Shown here one piece after another: positions 21,005 through 31,778 of a stretch of 33,661 bases of DNA; the first letter of the stretch is position 1; each line of letters starts with the position of its first letter. Position numbers and translations under genes: made by a program. The stretch lies in assembly GCA_000372185.1 (NCBI GenBank), contig AQUA01000007.1, positions 1-33,661 on the forward strand. The letters are read 5' to 3'. The notes beneath the pieces are model-generated. The model made no database searches. It saw only the letters and a list, made by a program, of their open reading frames with translations, and was not told the DNA's origin. The DNA comes from an actinobacterium SCGC AAA278-O22 (lineage in GTDB: Bacteria; Actinomycetota; Actinomycetes; Nanopelagicales; Nanopelagicaceae).

Positions 21005-21358
21005 ATGGCAGCAACAAAGAAAGCGATTAAAGGTACAGATGTAATTGAAGAAGAAGTAGATTATTCACTCAATGATCTATTACTCCGCGGACGAGTTTCG
21101 GCACCAGCAACAACGAAAGAACTTCCAAGCGGTGACAAAGTTGTTGAATTTCGATTGATAGTCACTCGCGCCGAACGAGAAGGCGTCGATACCCTCGATA
21201 TCGCTGCATGGAGCGCAAAGATGAGAAAGACCGCCCTTACACTCCAAGGCGATGAGTGGATTGAAGTCTCTGGCTCTATCCATCGTCGTTTCTGGCAGAG
21301 TCCAAACGGAGTCGCAAGTCGCTGGCAGATTGAGGCGACAGAGATAATCCGCCTATAA
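21005..21358 (+). CDS. Single-stranded DNA-binding OB-fold protein, SSB-like
   Basis: 117 aa. The ATG at 21005 follows GAGAGGA (20992-20998) with 6 bases between; a TTG one codon earlier is ignored. The central region, LLLRGRVSAPATTKELPSGD then VVEFRLIVTRAER, and VEVSGSI-like IEVSGSIHRRFWQ is the SSB OB fold. The protein ends at ATEIIRL and lacks the Gly-rich linker and acidic DIPF-type tip through which housekeeping SSB recruits partners. It is thus an accessory paralogue, a type common in actinobacteria; the replicative SSB must lie elsewhere. The acidic start EEEVDYSLND may compensate or inhibit; this is speculation. Confidence 0.75.
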   Translation: MAATKKAIKGTDVIEEEVDYSLNDLLLRGRVSAPATTKELPSGDKVVEFRLIVTRAEREGVDTLDIAAWSAKMRKTALTLQGDEWIEVSGSIHRRFWQSPNGVASRWQIEATEIIRL

Positions 21359-21384
21359 CTCGCCCTTCTCGATACTCTAGGGCC

Positions 21385-21723
21385 ATGGCAAAGGCACCAA
21401 TCTCCGAGCTCTTCTCAACTCTCAAGAGCTATGCGCAGAAGCTCTCAGATGGAGAACGAACTCCTGCTGAGATCGCATCTGCTCTCAATGATTGGGCACA
21501 CGAAAGCGCCGAGTCACTCCGAGCAAAAATTCACGAAGAAGTGGAGACCGCAGTCTTAAAGATGGGTTTTGTGAAGCGCGAAGAGTTCGATGCGTTGGCC
21601 CAAGAGGTGGCACATCTCAAGAAGTCAAAGGCTAAGAGCGCTCCAACCAAAAAAATAGCGAGGACTCCAGCCAAGAAATCTGTTAAGAAGAGTGCACCCA
21701 GAAAGAAGGCAGCCAAGCGATGA
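21385..21723 (+). CDS. Phasin/UbiK-like coiled-coil protein with Lys/Ala-rich tail
   Basis: 112 aa. Residues 1-55 are helical (ELFSTLKSYAQKLSDGE, DWAHESAESLRAKIHEEV). GFVKREEFDALAQEVAHLKK resembles the terminal coiled coil of phasin-, BMFP- and UbiK-type proteins. The last 35 residues are Lys/Ala/Pro repeats (PTKKIARTPAKKSVKKSAPR) like histone H1 or HU tails, suggesting DNA or RNA contact. TACTCT at 21373-21378 ends 6 bases before the ATG, with no ribosome site, so a leaderless mRNA is probable. The stop overlaps the next small gene by 4 bp. Function unknown. Confidence 0.7.
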   Translation: MAKAPISELFSTLKSYAQKLSDGERTPAEIASALNDWAHESAESLRAKIHEEVETAVLKMGFVKREEFDALAQEVAHLKKSKAKSAPTKKIARTPAKKSVKKSAPRKKAAKR

Positions 21724-21869
21724 GTGAAGAACAAGAAGTAAATTTCGTACAAGAAGTTCGCAACAAACTCGAAGAGATTGATGCCAGTGAATTATCAGAA
21801 CATTCGGCTCGTTTTGAAGCGCTCCACGAAAAACTTCAAGAGTCACTTAAGTCGATCGATAACCTATAA
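21720..21869 (+). CDS. Small conserved acidic protein upstream of tlyA
   Basis: 49 aa, beginning MSEEQEVNFV and ending LQESLKSIDNL. It overlaps the previous gene by ATGA and ends 9 bases before tlyA. The composition is acidic and helical, with a heptad-like pattern (VRNKLEEIDASELSEHSARF). The phrase SEHSARFEALHEKLQ resembles the short proteins (about 50-60 aa, Rv1693 type) that sit just before tlyA in many actinobacteria. Position, tight coupling and sequence style support a real gene. Its function is not known. Confidence 0.75.
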   Translation: MSEEQEVNFVQEVRNKLEEIDASELSEHSARFEALHEKLQESLKSIDNL

Positions 21870-21878
21870 GCCACTCCC

Positions 21879-22667
21879 ATGAAGACACGTCTCGATGCAG
21901 AATTGGTTCGTCGCGAACTTGCGCGTTCGCGCGAGCATGCTGCTGATCTCATCGAGTCACGTTCTGTTTTAGTAGGAGGTATTCCAGCGACTAAACCAGC
22001 AACTCAAGTTGATGCAGAGACTTCCATTACCATTCAAGGCGATCGCGATGATTTCGTATCTCGTGGAGGACATAAATTGGCTGGAGCACTCGATGCATTC
22101 ACAGGTGTCGTAGTAGAAGGCAAGAAATGTCTCGATGCCGGCGCTTCCACTGGAGGATTTACCGATGTCTTACTCAGACGTGGCGCATCGCTTGTAGTGG
22201 CAGTGGATGTTGGCTACGGACAACTTGCGTGGGAGTTACGCCAAGATCCACGGGTCAAAGTTCTCGATCGCACCAATATTCGCCATCTCACAGGTGAACA
22301 AGTGGGTGAAGATATTGATCTAGTCGTTGCAGATCTCTCATTTATCTCACTCTCATTAGTTCTTCCGGCACTGGCAGCAGTCTCCAAACCCGAAGCTGAT
22401 TTTCTCCTCATGGTGAAACCACAATTTGAAGTTGGGCGCGAAAAACTCGGAGCTGGTGGGGTAGTTCGCGATCCTGCACTTCGTCGTGCTGCAGTTCTCG
22501 ATGTCGCCGAATCTGCCTATGACGTAGGCCTTGGAACCATGGGAATTACTGCAAGCCCACTTCCCGGACCAGCAGGAAATGTTGAGTACTTCTTATGGTT
22601 ACGCCGAGGAGCTCCTGCGATCGATGAAGGCGCGCTCGATGGCGCAATTGCGATGGGACCTGCGTAA
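21879..22667 (+). CDS. tlyA: TlyA 16S/23S rRNA 2'-O-methyltransferase
   Basis: 262 aa. An N-terminal S4 RNA-binding domain (residues 1-60) is followed by SRGGHKLAGAL and a Rossmann AdoMet site CLDAGASTGGFTDVLL. The catalytic Lys66, Asp152 and Lys180 correspond to the K-D-K residues of mycobacterial TlyA, which methylates C1409 of 16S and C1920 of 23S rRNA; loss of it gives capreomycin resistance. TATAAG at 21865-21870 lies 8 bases before the ATG and could be a -10 for a leaderless transcript in addition to read-through. It overlaps nadK by one base (TAATG). Confidence 0.95.
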   Translation: MKTRLDAELVRRELARSREHAADLIESRSVLVGGIPATKPATQVDAETSITIQGDRDDFVSRGGHKLAGALDAFTGVVVEGKKCLDAGASTGGFTDVLLRRGASLVVAVDVGYGQLAWELRQDPRVKVLDRTNIRHLTGEQVGEDIDLVVADLSFISLSLVLPALAAVSKPEADFLLMVKPQFEVGREKLGAGGVVRDPALRRAAVLDVAESAYDVGLGTMGITASPLPGPAGNVEYFLWLRRGAPAIDEGALDGAIAMGPA

Positions 22668-23516
22668 TGTCCATACGTAGCGCAGCACTTGTCATCAGTC
22701 CATCGCGAACAGAGGCGATTACAGCAGCTAAAGAGTTAGCGCCACTCTTATATTCAGCTGGATTTTCGCTCTACACAATTTCAGATGTTTCCCTTGAAGG
22801 AATCAAGAAAGTTGCACCTAGCGATTTGCCAGAGATTGAAGTTGCAGTTGTCTTAGGTGGCGACGGCACAATATTGCGAGCTGCTGAAATAACTCTCACC
22901 CGCAATATTCCACTGCTTGGCATCAATATGGGACACGTTGGATTTATGGCTGAAGTTCAACGCCCATCTATTCAAGCGATTGCAGAAAGCATTATCACCA
23001 AGAGCTACGTCTCTGAAGATCGAATGATTCTTCGCTTCTCAGTTCAACGTTCAGGCAAAGAGATTGGTAAGGGCTGGGCTCTCAATGAAGTAACTGTCGA
23101 ACGTGATGGCACCACCATGGTCGAACTCTTTGTCGAAATTGATAATCGGCCGCTCTCACATTGGGGATGCGATGGATTGATCTGTTCTACTCCAACTGGA
23201 TCAACTGCATACGCGTTTAGCGCAGGAGGCCCAGTTTTATGGCCAGAAGTTGATGCTCTCGTCCTACTTCCTATCTCGGCCCATGCGCTCTTTTCACGAC
23301 CTATGGTCGTCTCTCCAAAATCTGAAATTGTTGTGACGATTGATTCAGAAGATGCTCTGCTATCTGCAGATGCACTCCGTAAAATTCCATTGCATAAAGG
23401 TGATCGGGTTTTGATTACACGTGATGATCAGACTATCAAGCTTTCACATGTGTCAAAGACCCTCTTCACCGATAGATTGGTAGCAAAGTTCAAACTTCCC
23501 GTTGAAGGTTGGCGCG

Positions 23517-23524
<8 letters not shown>
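22667..23524 (+). CDS. nadK: NAD kinase
   Basis: Makes NADP from NAD with ATP or polyphosphate. It is 285 aa. The diagnostic GGDGT is at residues 64-68, followed by GINMGHVGFMAE, NEVTVERDG and CDGLICSTPTGSTAYAFSAGGP. The start overlaps the tlyA stop by one base and the end overlaps recN by 8 bases, so tlyA-nadK-recN is one operon, in the same order as in mycobacteria. Confidence 0.97.
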
Positions 23525-26910
<3,386 letters not shown>

Positions 26911-26919
26911 TTCTGAAAA

Positions 26920-27837
26920 ATGGAGTTCGAATCCGCGCGTAGCTCTTATCTTGACCAGCTACGCATTGAAAGAGGACTATCTCCTAATTCAATTTCCTCA
27001 TATGCGCGTGATCTAGCAAAGTTTGAGACATTTCTACTTACCTCGCAACGCAACTTTTCAAAACTGTCACCTGATGATCTCACTGAATTCGAAGTATCAC
27101 TTAGATCTGCAGGGCTTGCTACATCAAGTCTTAACCGGACGCTTTCGGCTATCAAGGGTTTCTATAAATACGTAGCTCTTGAATTTGATATTCCAAACCC
27201 CACACTGGATATTTCAACATCAAAAATTGCACGGAAACTTCCCAAGGCGCTTTCAGTCGAAGAGGTAACAAGACTTATCGAATCTGCCAAGCGAGAAGGC
27301 GATTCCATTTCTCTTCGTGATAGCGCAATTCTTGAATTGCTCTACTCATCGGGAGGCCGAGTAAGTGAAATAGTGGGAATTAATACGTCCGATATATCAA
27401 TTTCTAAAACAAATCATGGAGATGTAACCGTCCTGAAGCTGCGAGGCAAAGGCGCTAAAGAGCGTCTTGTGCCCCTAGGGAAATTTGCAGTATCGGCTGT
27501 AGAGGATTACCTGATTCGAACTCGTCCCGCCCTTGCTGCAAAGAATTCCAAGGCAGAACCAGCCCTCTTTCTCAATGCACGCGGTAAGCGTCTATCTCGG
27601 CAGAGTGCATGGCAGATTGTTCTCGACGCAGCCATTGCGACAGGACTTCAAGGCAGAGTTTCCCCACACGTATTTCGACATTCCTATGCAACGCATCTAC
27701 TAGATGGCGGAGCAGATATCAGAGTGGTCCAAGAGTTGTTAGGACATTCATCGGTAACAACGACGCAGATATATACGCTGATAACAATCGATAAGGTGCG
27801 CGAAACATATAGCACTGCGCACCCTCGAGCGAAGTAA
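26920..27837 (+). CDS. xerD: Tyrosine recombinase XerD
   Basis: Site-specific recombinase resolving chromosome dimers at dif. It is 305 aa. An N-terminal SAM-like core-binding domain (residues 1-90, YLDQLRIERGLSPNSISSYA) is followed by the catalytic domain. Active-site residues are visible: Arg147 (SSGGRVSEI), Lys177 (RGKGAKER), His250 and Arg253 (PHVFRHSYATHLL), His276 (LLGHSSVTTTQIY) and nucleophile Tyr285. The position after pyrG and before parA-scpAB supports XerD rather than a phage integrase. Its stop is one base from the stop of the convergent minus-strand gene. Confidence 0.93.
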   Translation: MEFESARSSYLDQLRIERGLSPNSISSYARDLAKFETFLLTSQRNFSKLSPDDLTEFEVSLRSAGLATSSLNRTLSAIKGFYKYVALEFDIPNPTLDISTSKIARKLPKALSVEEVTRLIESAKREGDSISLRDSAILELLYSSGGRVSEIVGINTSDISISKTNHGDVTVLKLRGKGAKERLVPLGKFAVSAVEDYLIRTRPALAAKNSKAEPALFLNARGKRLSRQSAWQIVLDAAIATGLQGRVSPHVFRHSYATHLLDGGADIRVVQELLGHSSVTTTQIYTLITIDKVRETYSTAHPRAK

Positions 27838-27838
27838 G

Positions 27839-28252
27839 TTAAATGCCGCGAAGACGGCGAGCAAGAATGCTCTGGTCACCCTTTGCCTCGAGATCAGCAA
27901 TGATCACTGCAATTGATTCACGCACGATACGACCGCGATCTACGGCAAGTCCCAGATCCCCGCGAAGCATCAAACGAGCTTGATCAAGATCGAATAGTTC
28001 ATCGGTTGAGAGATAGACAGTGATCTTCTCTTCATGAAGTTCGCGACCTGAAGGAGATTTCTCAGCTGCTGTCACTCGTCTACGAGAAATAGTGCGCACG
28101 CCCTTTTTGGTTTTAGGAGTTGCACTCTGTGTCACAGGGGTAACTGGAGCCGAGGTCTGGATAGGTTCTGCAACCTGACGCACTGCGCTTAAGGCTGGTG
28201 TATTGGCGCGGAATAGTTCATCGGCTCCTGGCAAGCTAGCTCTACGTGTCAT
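27839..28252 (-). CDS. ParA-linked small basic protein, possible ribbon-helix-helix
   Basis: 137 aa. The N-terminal 75 residues are low-complexity, Pro/Thr/Ala-rich then basic (KTKKGVRTISRRRVT). The conserved C-terminal part is EKITVYLSTDELFDLDQARLML followed by DLGLAVDRGRIVRESIAVIIADLEAKG. The beta-strand plus two-helix pattern recalls CopG/RHH DNA-binding proteins. The start overlaps the parA stop by 4 bp (ATGA on the minus strand), so it is translated with parA. Actinobacteria with this parA usually carry a similar partner. It is likely the DNA-binding or adaptor half of the pair, but it is not a ParB (no ParB/HTH domain is seen). Confidence 0.75.
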   Translation of the reverse strand: MTRRASLPGADELFRANTPALSAVRQVAEPIQTSAPVTPVTQSATPKTKKGVRTISRRRVTAAEKSPSGRELHEEKITVYLSTDELFDLDQARLMLRGDLGLAVDRGRIVRESIAVIIADLEAKGDQSILARRLRGI

Positions 28253-29133
28253 CGTGCTCCTCCTCGGGCAATTAGTTCTCGGGCAAGACGGCGGTATGAC
28301 TGGGCGCCACCAGATGAAGATGCATAGGCAGTAATTGGTTCGCCTGCAACTGTGGTTTCTGCAAAACGAATCGTCTTAGCGATAATTGTTTCAAAGACAT
28401 CCTCAGGATACTTTTCTAGAATTGCTGTGAGAACCTCGCGATTGTGAAGAGTTTTCTTCTCATACATGGTGGCAAGAATTCCTATCAGCTTTAATTCAGG
28501 GTTGAGGAAGCTGCGAACTTTATCGATATTTCCCTTAAGTTCAATAAATCCGTGGAGTGCGAAGTATTCACATTGCAATGGAACGATTACTTCATCGGAT
28601 GCGACAAGGGCATTGATAGTGAGTTGACCCATTGTTGGCTGGCAATCAATCAAAATAACGTCGTATTCAGAACGCAGGCGACCGAGCGCGCGCTTGAGGT
28701 ACTGCTGTCCACCGATTTCGGCTCCGAGAGTTGTTTCAGCAGTTCCGAGATCTCGGTTAGCAGGGAGAAAATCCAATCCAGCTACAGAAGATTTCAAAAC
28801 GATCTCATCGATATTTGCATCCGGCGTCATGAGCGCGTAATAGACAGTATTTTCGAGGGGGAGCGCATGAGCGTTAACTCCAAGGCCGAGTGAGAGACCA
28901 CCTTGTGGGTCGAAGTCGACAAGGAGAACGCGGCGACCAAGTTCTGCGAGCGCTGCACCTAAGTTGATAGTCGAGGTAGTTTTACCGACGCCACCTTTTT
29001 GATTGAAGATTGAGATGATCTTTGCATCGCCATGTTCAGTAATAGGCGCCGGGATGGGGAAGTTCTGTGGAGTTCGCCCAAGCAGAGTGGCGGTAGTGGC
29101 CACATCATCATCAAATGTCGATTTAGCGTTCAA
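28249..29133 (-). CDS. ParA/Soj-family ATPase
   Basis: 294 aa from a TTG start with AGAGG 10 bases upstream (plus-strand positions 29144-29148). After a 38-residue N-terminal extension comes the deviant Walker A FNQKGGVGKTT (Lys46, Lys51). The switch motifs are VDFDPQGGLSLGLGV and IDCQPTMGQLT, and EYFALHG is also typical. It is divergently placed from scpA and matches Rv1708-type ParA beside scpAB, not the origin-linked parAB. ATP-driven positioning of cargo or DNA is the family role; the specific cargo is unknown. The gene downstream is its small basic partner. Confidence 0.92.
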   Translation of the reverse strand: MNAKSTFDDDVATTATLLGRTPQNFPIPAPITEHGDAKIISIFNQKGGVGKTTSTINLGAALAELGRRVLLVDFDPQGGLSLGLGVNAHALPLENTVYYALMTPDANIDEIVLKSSVAGLDFLPANRDLGTAETTLGAEIGGQQYLKRALGRLRSEYDVILIDCQPTMGQLTINALVASDEVIVPLQCEYFALHGFIELKGNIDKVRSFLNPELKLIGILATMYEKKTLHNREVLTAILEKYPEDVFETIIAKTIRFAETTVAGEPITAYASSSGGAQSYRRLARELIARGGAR

Positions 29134-29149
29134 GCGAGAAACCTCTTTT

Positions 29150-29190
29150 CAGTTGTCGCGACTCTACGCGTAAAGCGCGGACAACTGCAA
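29150..29190 (-). promoter_or_regulatory. parA promoter within a gapped palindrome
   Basis: Reading the minus strand: -35 TTGCAG (plus 29185-29190), 18-bp spacer, -10 TAGAGT (plus 29161-29166), expected start near 29154. The same segment on the plus strand carries CAGTTGTC at 29150-29157 and its exact inverse GACAACTG at 29180-29187, with TACGCGTA at 29165-29172 on the same centre (29168.5). The dyad covers the parA promoter and could bind a dimeric repressor. Confidence 0.55.
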
Positions 29191-29200
29191 GTAAGACAAG

Positions 29201-29213
29201 TAAGGTTCGCGTC
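29201..29213 (+). promoter_or_regulatory. Candidate -10 for leaderless scpA mRNA
   Basis: TAAGGT at 29201-29206 lies 7 bases before the scpA GTG. No ribosome site is visible between them. The -35 is unclear. Initiation next to the parA operator would allow joint control of parA and scpA. Confidence 0.35.
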
Positions 29214-30104
29214 GTGGAAAGTGTCGTTGCGCCAGAGGAAATCACCTCCGAACAGGCTGAATCAATCGCCCCCGAGAGCGGTTTTAGCGTCCACCTCGAT
29301 AACTTTGATGGCCCCTTCGACCTCCTGCTCCAGCTCATTTCACGCCATAAGCTCGATATCACTGAGATTTCACTCAGCATGGTCACCGATGAGTTCATCG
29401 CCTTTATCCGCGCGCTCGAAACAAGCGGAGAGGGATGGCGCCTCGACCAGGCCACTGAGTTCCTCGTGATTGCAGCCACCCTGCTCGATCTCAAGGCTGC
29501 TCGCCTCCTGCCTAGCGGTGAGATTGAGGATGAAGAAGATCTCGCTCTCCTTGAAGCCCGTGACATCCTCTTCGCACGACTCTTGCAGTATCGCGCCTTC
29601 AAGGAGATTGCTGCCTCATTCCAAGAGGCGATAACCCAAGCCGATAAATCCTTCCCTCGCGTTGTTGCCCTCGATCCAGCTCTGGCATCTCTGCTTCCGG
29701 AGGTCCTCATCGGGGTAGGGGCTCAGCGTTTTGCAGCGATTGCAGAGCGAGTTCTCACGCCAAAAGTGGCACCCGTTGTGGCACTTGAGCATCTTCACAG
29801 CGCCCTTGTGAGCGTGGCTGAGGAGTCGAAGATGGTGGTGGAGGCACTTCGCAAGAGTCGAACCATTTCCTTCCGCAACCTTGTCCAGGGAGCAGATTCC
29901 ACCTTGGTCGTGGTTGCTCGCTTCCTCGCCCTTCTCGATCTCTATCGCCAAGGGGCTCTCCGATTCGAGCAGGTTATCGCCCTCGGCGAGCTGCAAATTA
30001 GCTGGATTGGCTCAGATGAAGGAGAAATCCTCGCGACCGATGAGTTTGACCTCCCACCCGAAATTTCTGATGAAAATGAGACAGAAGAGGAAGAGAATGT
30101 CTAA
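29214..30104 (+). CDS. scpA: Segregation and condensation protein A (kleisin ScpA)
   Basis: Kleisin that bridges the SMC heads in the bacterial condensin. 296 aa from GTG at 29214. The diagnostic N-terminal segment is FDGPFDLLLQLISRHKLDI, which binds the SMC neck, followed by DEFIAFIRAL and ATEFLVIAATLLDLKAARLL. The C-terminal winged helix contains ATDEFDLPPE near the end, and the tail is very acidic. Hand-counted GC is about 60%, clearly above xerD and pyrG. It overlaps scpB by 8 bp. Confidence 0.95.
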   Translation: MESVVAPEEITSEQAESIAPESGFSVHLDNFDGPFDLLLQLISRHKLDITEISLSMVTDEFIAFIRALETSGEGWRLDQATEFLVIAATLLDLKAARLLPSGEIEDEEDLALLEARDILFARLLQYRAFKEIAASFQEAITQADKSFPRVVALDPALASLLPEVLIGVGAQRFAAIAERVLTPKVAPVVALEHLHSALVSVAEESKMVVEALRKSRTISFRNLVQGADSTLVVVARFLALLDLYRQGALRFEQVIALGELQISWIGSDEGEILATDEFDLPPEISDENETEEEENV

Positions 30105-30714
30105 TCCAGAAGTTGAGACTCCCGCTCTAGAAGTGGTCGAGGATAGCCAATCGGCGCATCTCTTTGATCCTGCAGCCTTAGCGCGCTCCATTGAAGCGAT
30201 CTTGATGGTTGTCGATGAGCCGGTCACCGAGCTGACCCTCGCTTCAGTTCTGCAGGTGACGGTGGATCAGGTAGTCGAAGCCCTTGAAACCTTGCTGCCC
30301 AGCTACGAAGGTCGTGGCTTTACGCTCAAGGCTATCAACGGGGGATGGCGCTTCTATAGCCACCCCGATTGCAGCGATGTCGTTGAGAAATTTGTCCTGG
30401 ATGGTCAGCAGAATCGCCTAACCCAGGCGGCGCTTGAGACCTTGGCAGTGATTGCCTATCGCCAGCCAGTTTCACGTGCTCGAGTCTCAGCGATTCGAGG
30501 GGTCAATGTCGAGGCTGTTATGAAGACCCTCATTACCCGAGGTTTGGTCGAGGAGTACGGGGTAGAGAACGAGACTGGGGCGATTCTCTATAAGACCACA
30601 AGCTACTTCCTCGAACGCCTAGGCTTAAACTCTCTTACCGATCTGCCACCGCTGGCTCCACATCTGCCAGATATCGATGTCCTCGATGAGATTCTCGATT
30701 CGCTTACAGACTAA
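30097..30714 (+). CDS. scpB: Segregation and condensation protein B (ScpB)
   Basis: Condensin accessory subunit; two copies bind the middle of ScpA. 205 aa from the ATG at 30097, preceded by AGAGGAAGAGA inside scpA; the upstream open frame is the scpA shadow and is excluded. Two winged-helix domains are recognisable: LARSIEAILMVVDEPVTELTLA and LTQAALETLAVIAYRQPVSRARVSAIRGVN, followed by TRGLVEEYG. The smc gene is not in the window. Confidence 0.95.
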   Translation: MSNPEVETPALEVVEDSQSAHLFDPAALARSIEAILMVVDEPVTELTLASVLQVTVDQVVEALETLLPSYEGRGFTLKAINGGWRFYSHPDCSDVVEKFVLDGQQNRLTQAALETLAVIAYRQPVSRARVSAIRGVNVEAVMKTLITRGLVEEYGVENETGAILYKTTSYFLERLGLNSLTDLPPLAPHLPDIDVLDEILDSLTD

Positions 30715-30781
30715 GTAACGCCATACACTTCGGGCTGTAGCTTCAAGCCCTTCACTAGTGCAGAAGCTTTGACTGTCGAGA

Positions 30782-31513
30782 ATGGATAGCCAGATGCCAG
30801 ACATGCGCCTCAATAAGATCATTGCCGATGCCGGAATCACCTCACGGCGCGGTGCTGACGAACTCATCATGGATGGCCGAGTAACTGTTGATGGCCATCA
30901 AATCCGCGAGCTTGGAGCCAAGTTCGACCCTGAAAAGGTCAAAGTCGCTGTTGATGGTGAGACAATTATACGATCTTTGTCTAAGAATTATGTAGTTCTT
31001 CATAAACCTAGAGGTGTTCTGTCAACGATGTATGACCCTGAGGGACGCCCATCACTTGCTGACTTTATCAACCTCCGAACTGAGCGACTTTTCCATGTTG
31101 GGCGGCTCGATAAAGATTCCGAAGGGCTCATTCTGCTGACAAATGACGGGGATCTGACCTTCCGCGCTACCCACCCCTCCTTTGGCCTTGAGAAGACCTA
31201 CATCATTGAGTTCGATGGCAAGCTCCCGGTTGGTGTAGATAAGACCCTTTTAAAGGGGATCGAACTCGAAGATGGGATGGGTCGTGTTCTGAGTTTCAAC
31301 CACCTCTCTCCCCAGTGGATTGAGGTCACGATCCATGAGGGTAGATATCACATCATCCGTCGCCTCATGGAAGCGGTTGGGGTTGAGGTTCTGCGCCTCA
31401 TCCGCACCAAGTTCGGTCCCATATCTCTGGGGGATACACCTGAGGGAAGATGGCGAGATCTCAATAGCGCTGAATTGTTAAGTCTGCAAGTGGCTTTAGA
31501 TATAAAACAATAA
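30782..31513 (+). CDS. rluB: 23S rRNA pseudouridine synthase, RluB/RsuA family
   Basis: 243 aa. The N-terminal S4 domain MRLNKIIADAGITSRRGADELI is followed by the catalytic motif GRLDKDSEGLILLTNDGDL, which holds the nucleophilic Asp, and a C-terminal RQIRRM-like HIIRRLMEAVG. The start is uncertain: ATG 30782 adds seven residues before MRLN, whose ATG is at 30803. The family modifies U2605 of 23S rRNA in E. coli. A short stretch (30961-31020) is 19/60 GC although its neighbours exceed 50%. It follows scpB after 67 bases. Confidence 0.92.
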   Translation: MDSQMPDMRLNKIIADAGITSRRGADELIMDGRVTVDGHQIRELGAKFDPEKVKVAVDGETIIRSLSKNYVVLHKPRGVLSTMYDPEGRPSLADFINLRTERLFHVGRLDKDSEGLILLTNDGDLTFRATHPSFGLEKTYIIEFDGKLPVGVDKTLLKGIELEDGMGRVLSFNHLSPQWIEVTIHEGRYHIIRRLMEAVGVEVLRLIRTKFGPISLGDTPEGRWRDLNSAELLSLQVALDIKQ

Positions 31514-31778
31514 AGTACTTCTGCATCAATAAATCAATATAACCATTTATCGGTATTACCTTCGCGTGAGAAGGGAAAACCGTTTTATCGACAAATTTAT
31601 GCTTAAATTGGCTCAATTAAAAACCATTTATCGATATTTATAATTGGCCAATGTAGTAGCGAGAAACCATTCGATCAAATCGGAAAACCAGTGAAGGCTA
31701 GAAATTAACAAGTTTATTTATCGGCAAAACGGTAAATATATAGAATCCAGATAGAGGTGCGAAGGGTACGATTGCGCA
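31514..31778 (+). repeat. AT-rich spacer with AACC...TTTATCG repeat array
   Basis: 265 non-coding bases before aroH. A hairpin CCTTC/GAAGG lies at 31559-31574. AACCATTTATCGGTAT occurs at 31541-31556, AACCGTTTTATCGACAA at 31578-31594, AACCATTTATCGATAT at 31622-31637, AACCATTCGATC at 31665-31676, AACC again at 31686, and GTTTATTTATCGGCAAAA at 31712-31729. AACC start-to-start distances are 37, 44, 43 and 21 bases. One line (31621-31680) is 19/60 GC. The array ends about 40 bases before the aroH -10 TACGAT (31767-31772), itself 6 bases before the ATG. An operator cluster is the simplest reading. Confidence 0.6.

Noticed and set aside
26920-27837. Phage or integron integrase
   Set aside because: Length, motif set and the pyrG-parA-scpAB context fit housekeeping XerD; no att-like repeats or cargo genes flank it.
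29150-29187. parS centromere
   Set aside because: The dyad does not resemble TGTTTCACGTGAAACA, and no ParB gene is adjacent.
29881-30096. 72-residue N-terminal extension of ScpB
   Set aside because: It is the shadow of the scpA 3' end; ATG 30097 has a good ribosome site.
31541-31740. Replication origin with DnaA boxes
   Set aside because: The TTTATCG units do not match TTATNCACA, and no dnaA, dnaN or origin genes are near.
31541-31740. CRISPR array
   Set aside because: The units are short, divergent and irregularly spaced, with no equal-length spacers and no cas genes.
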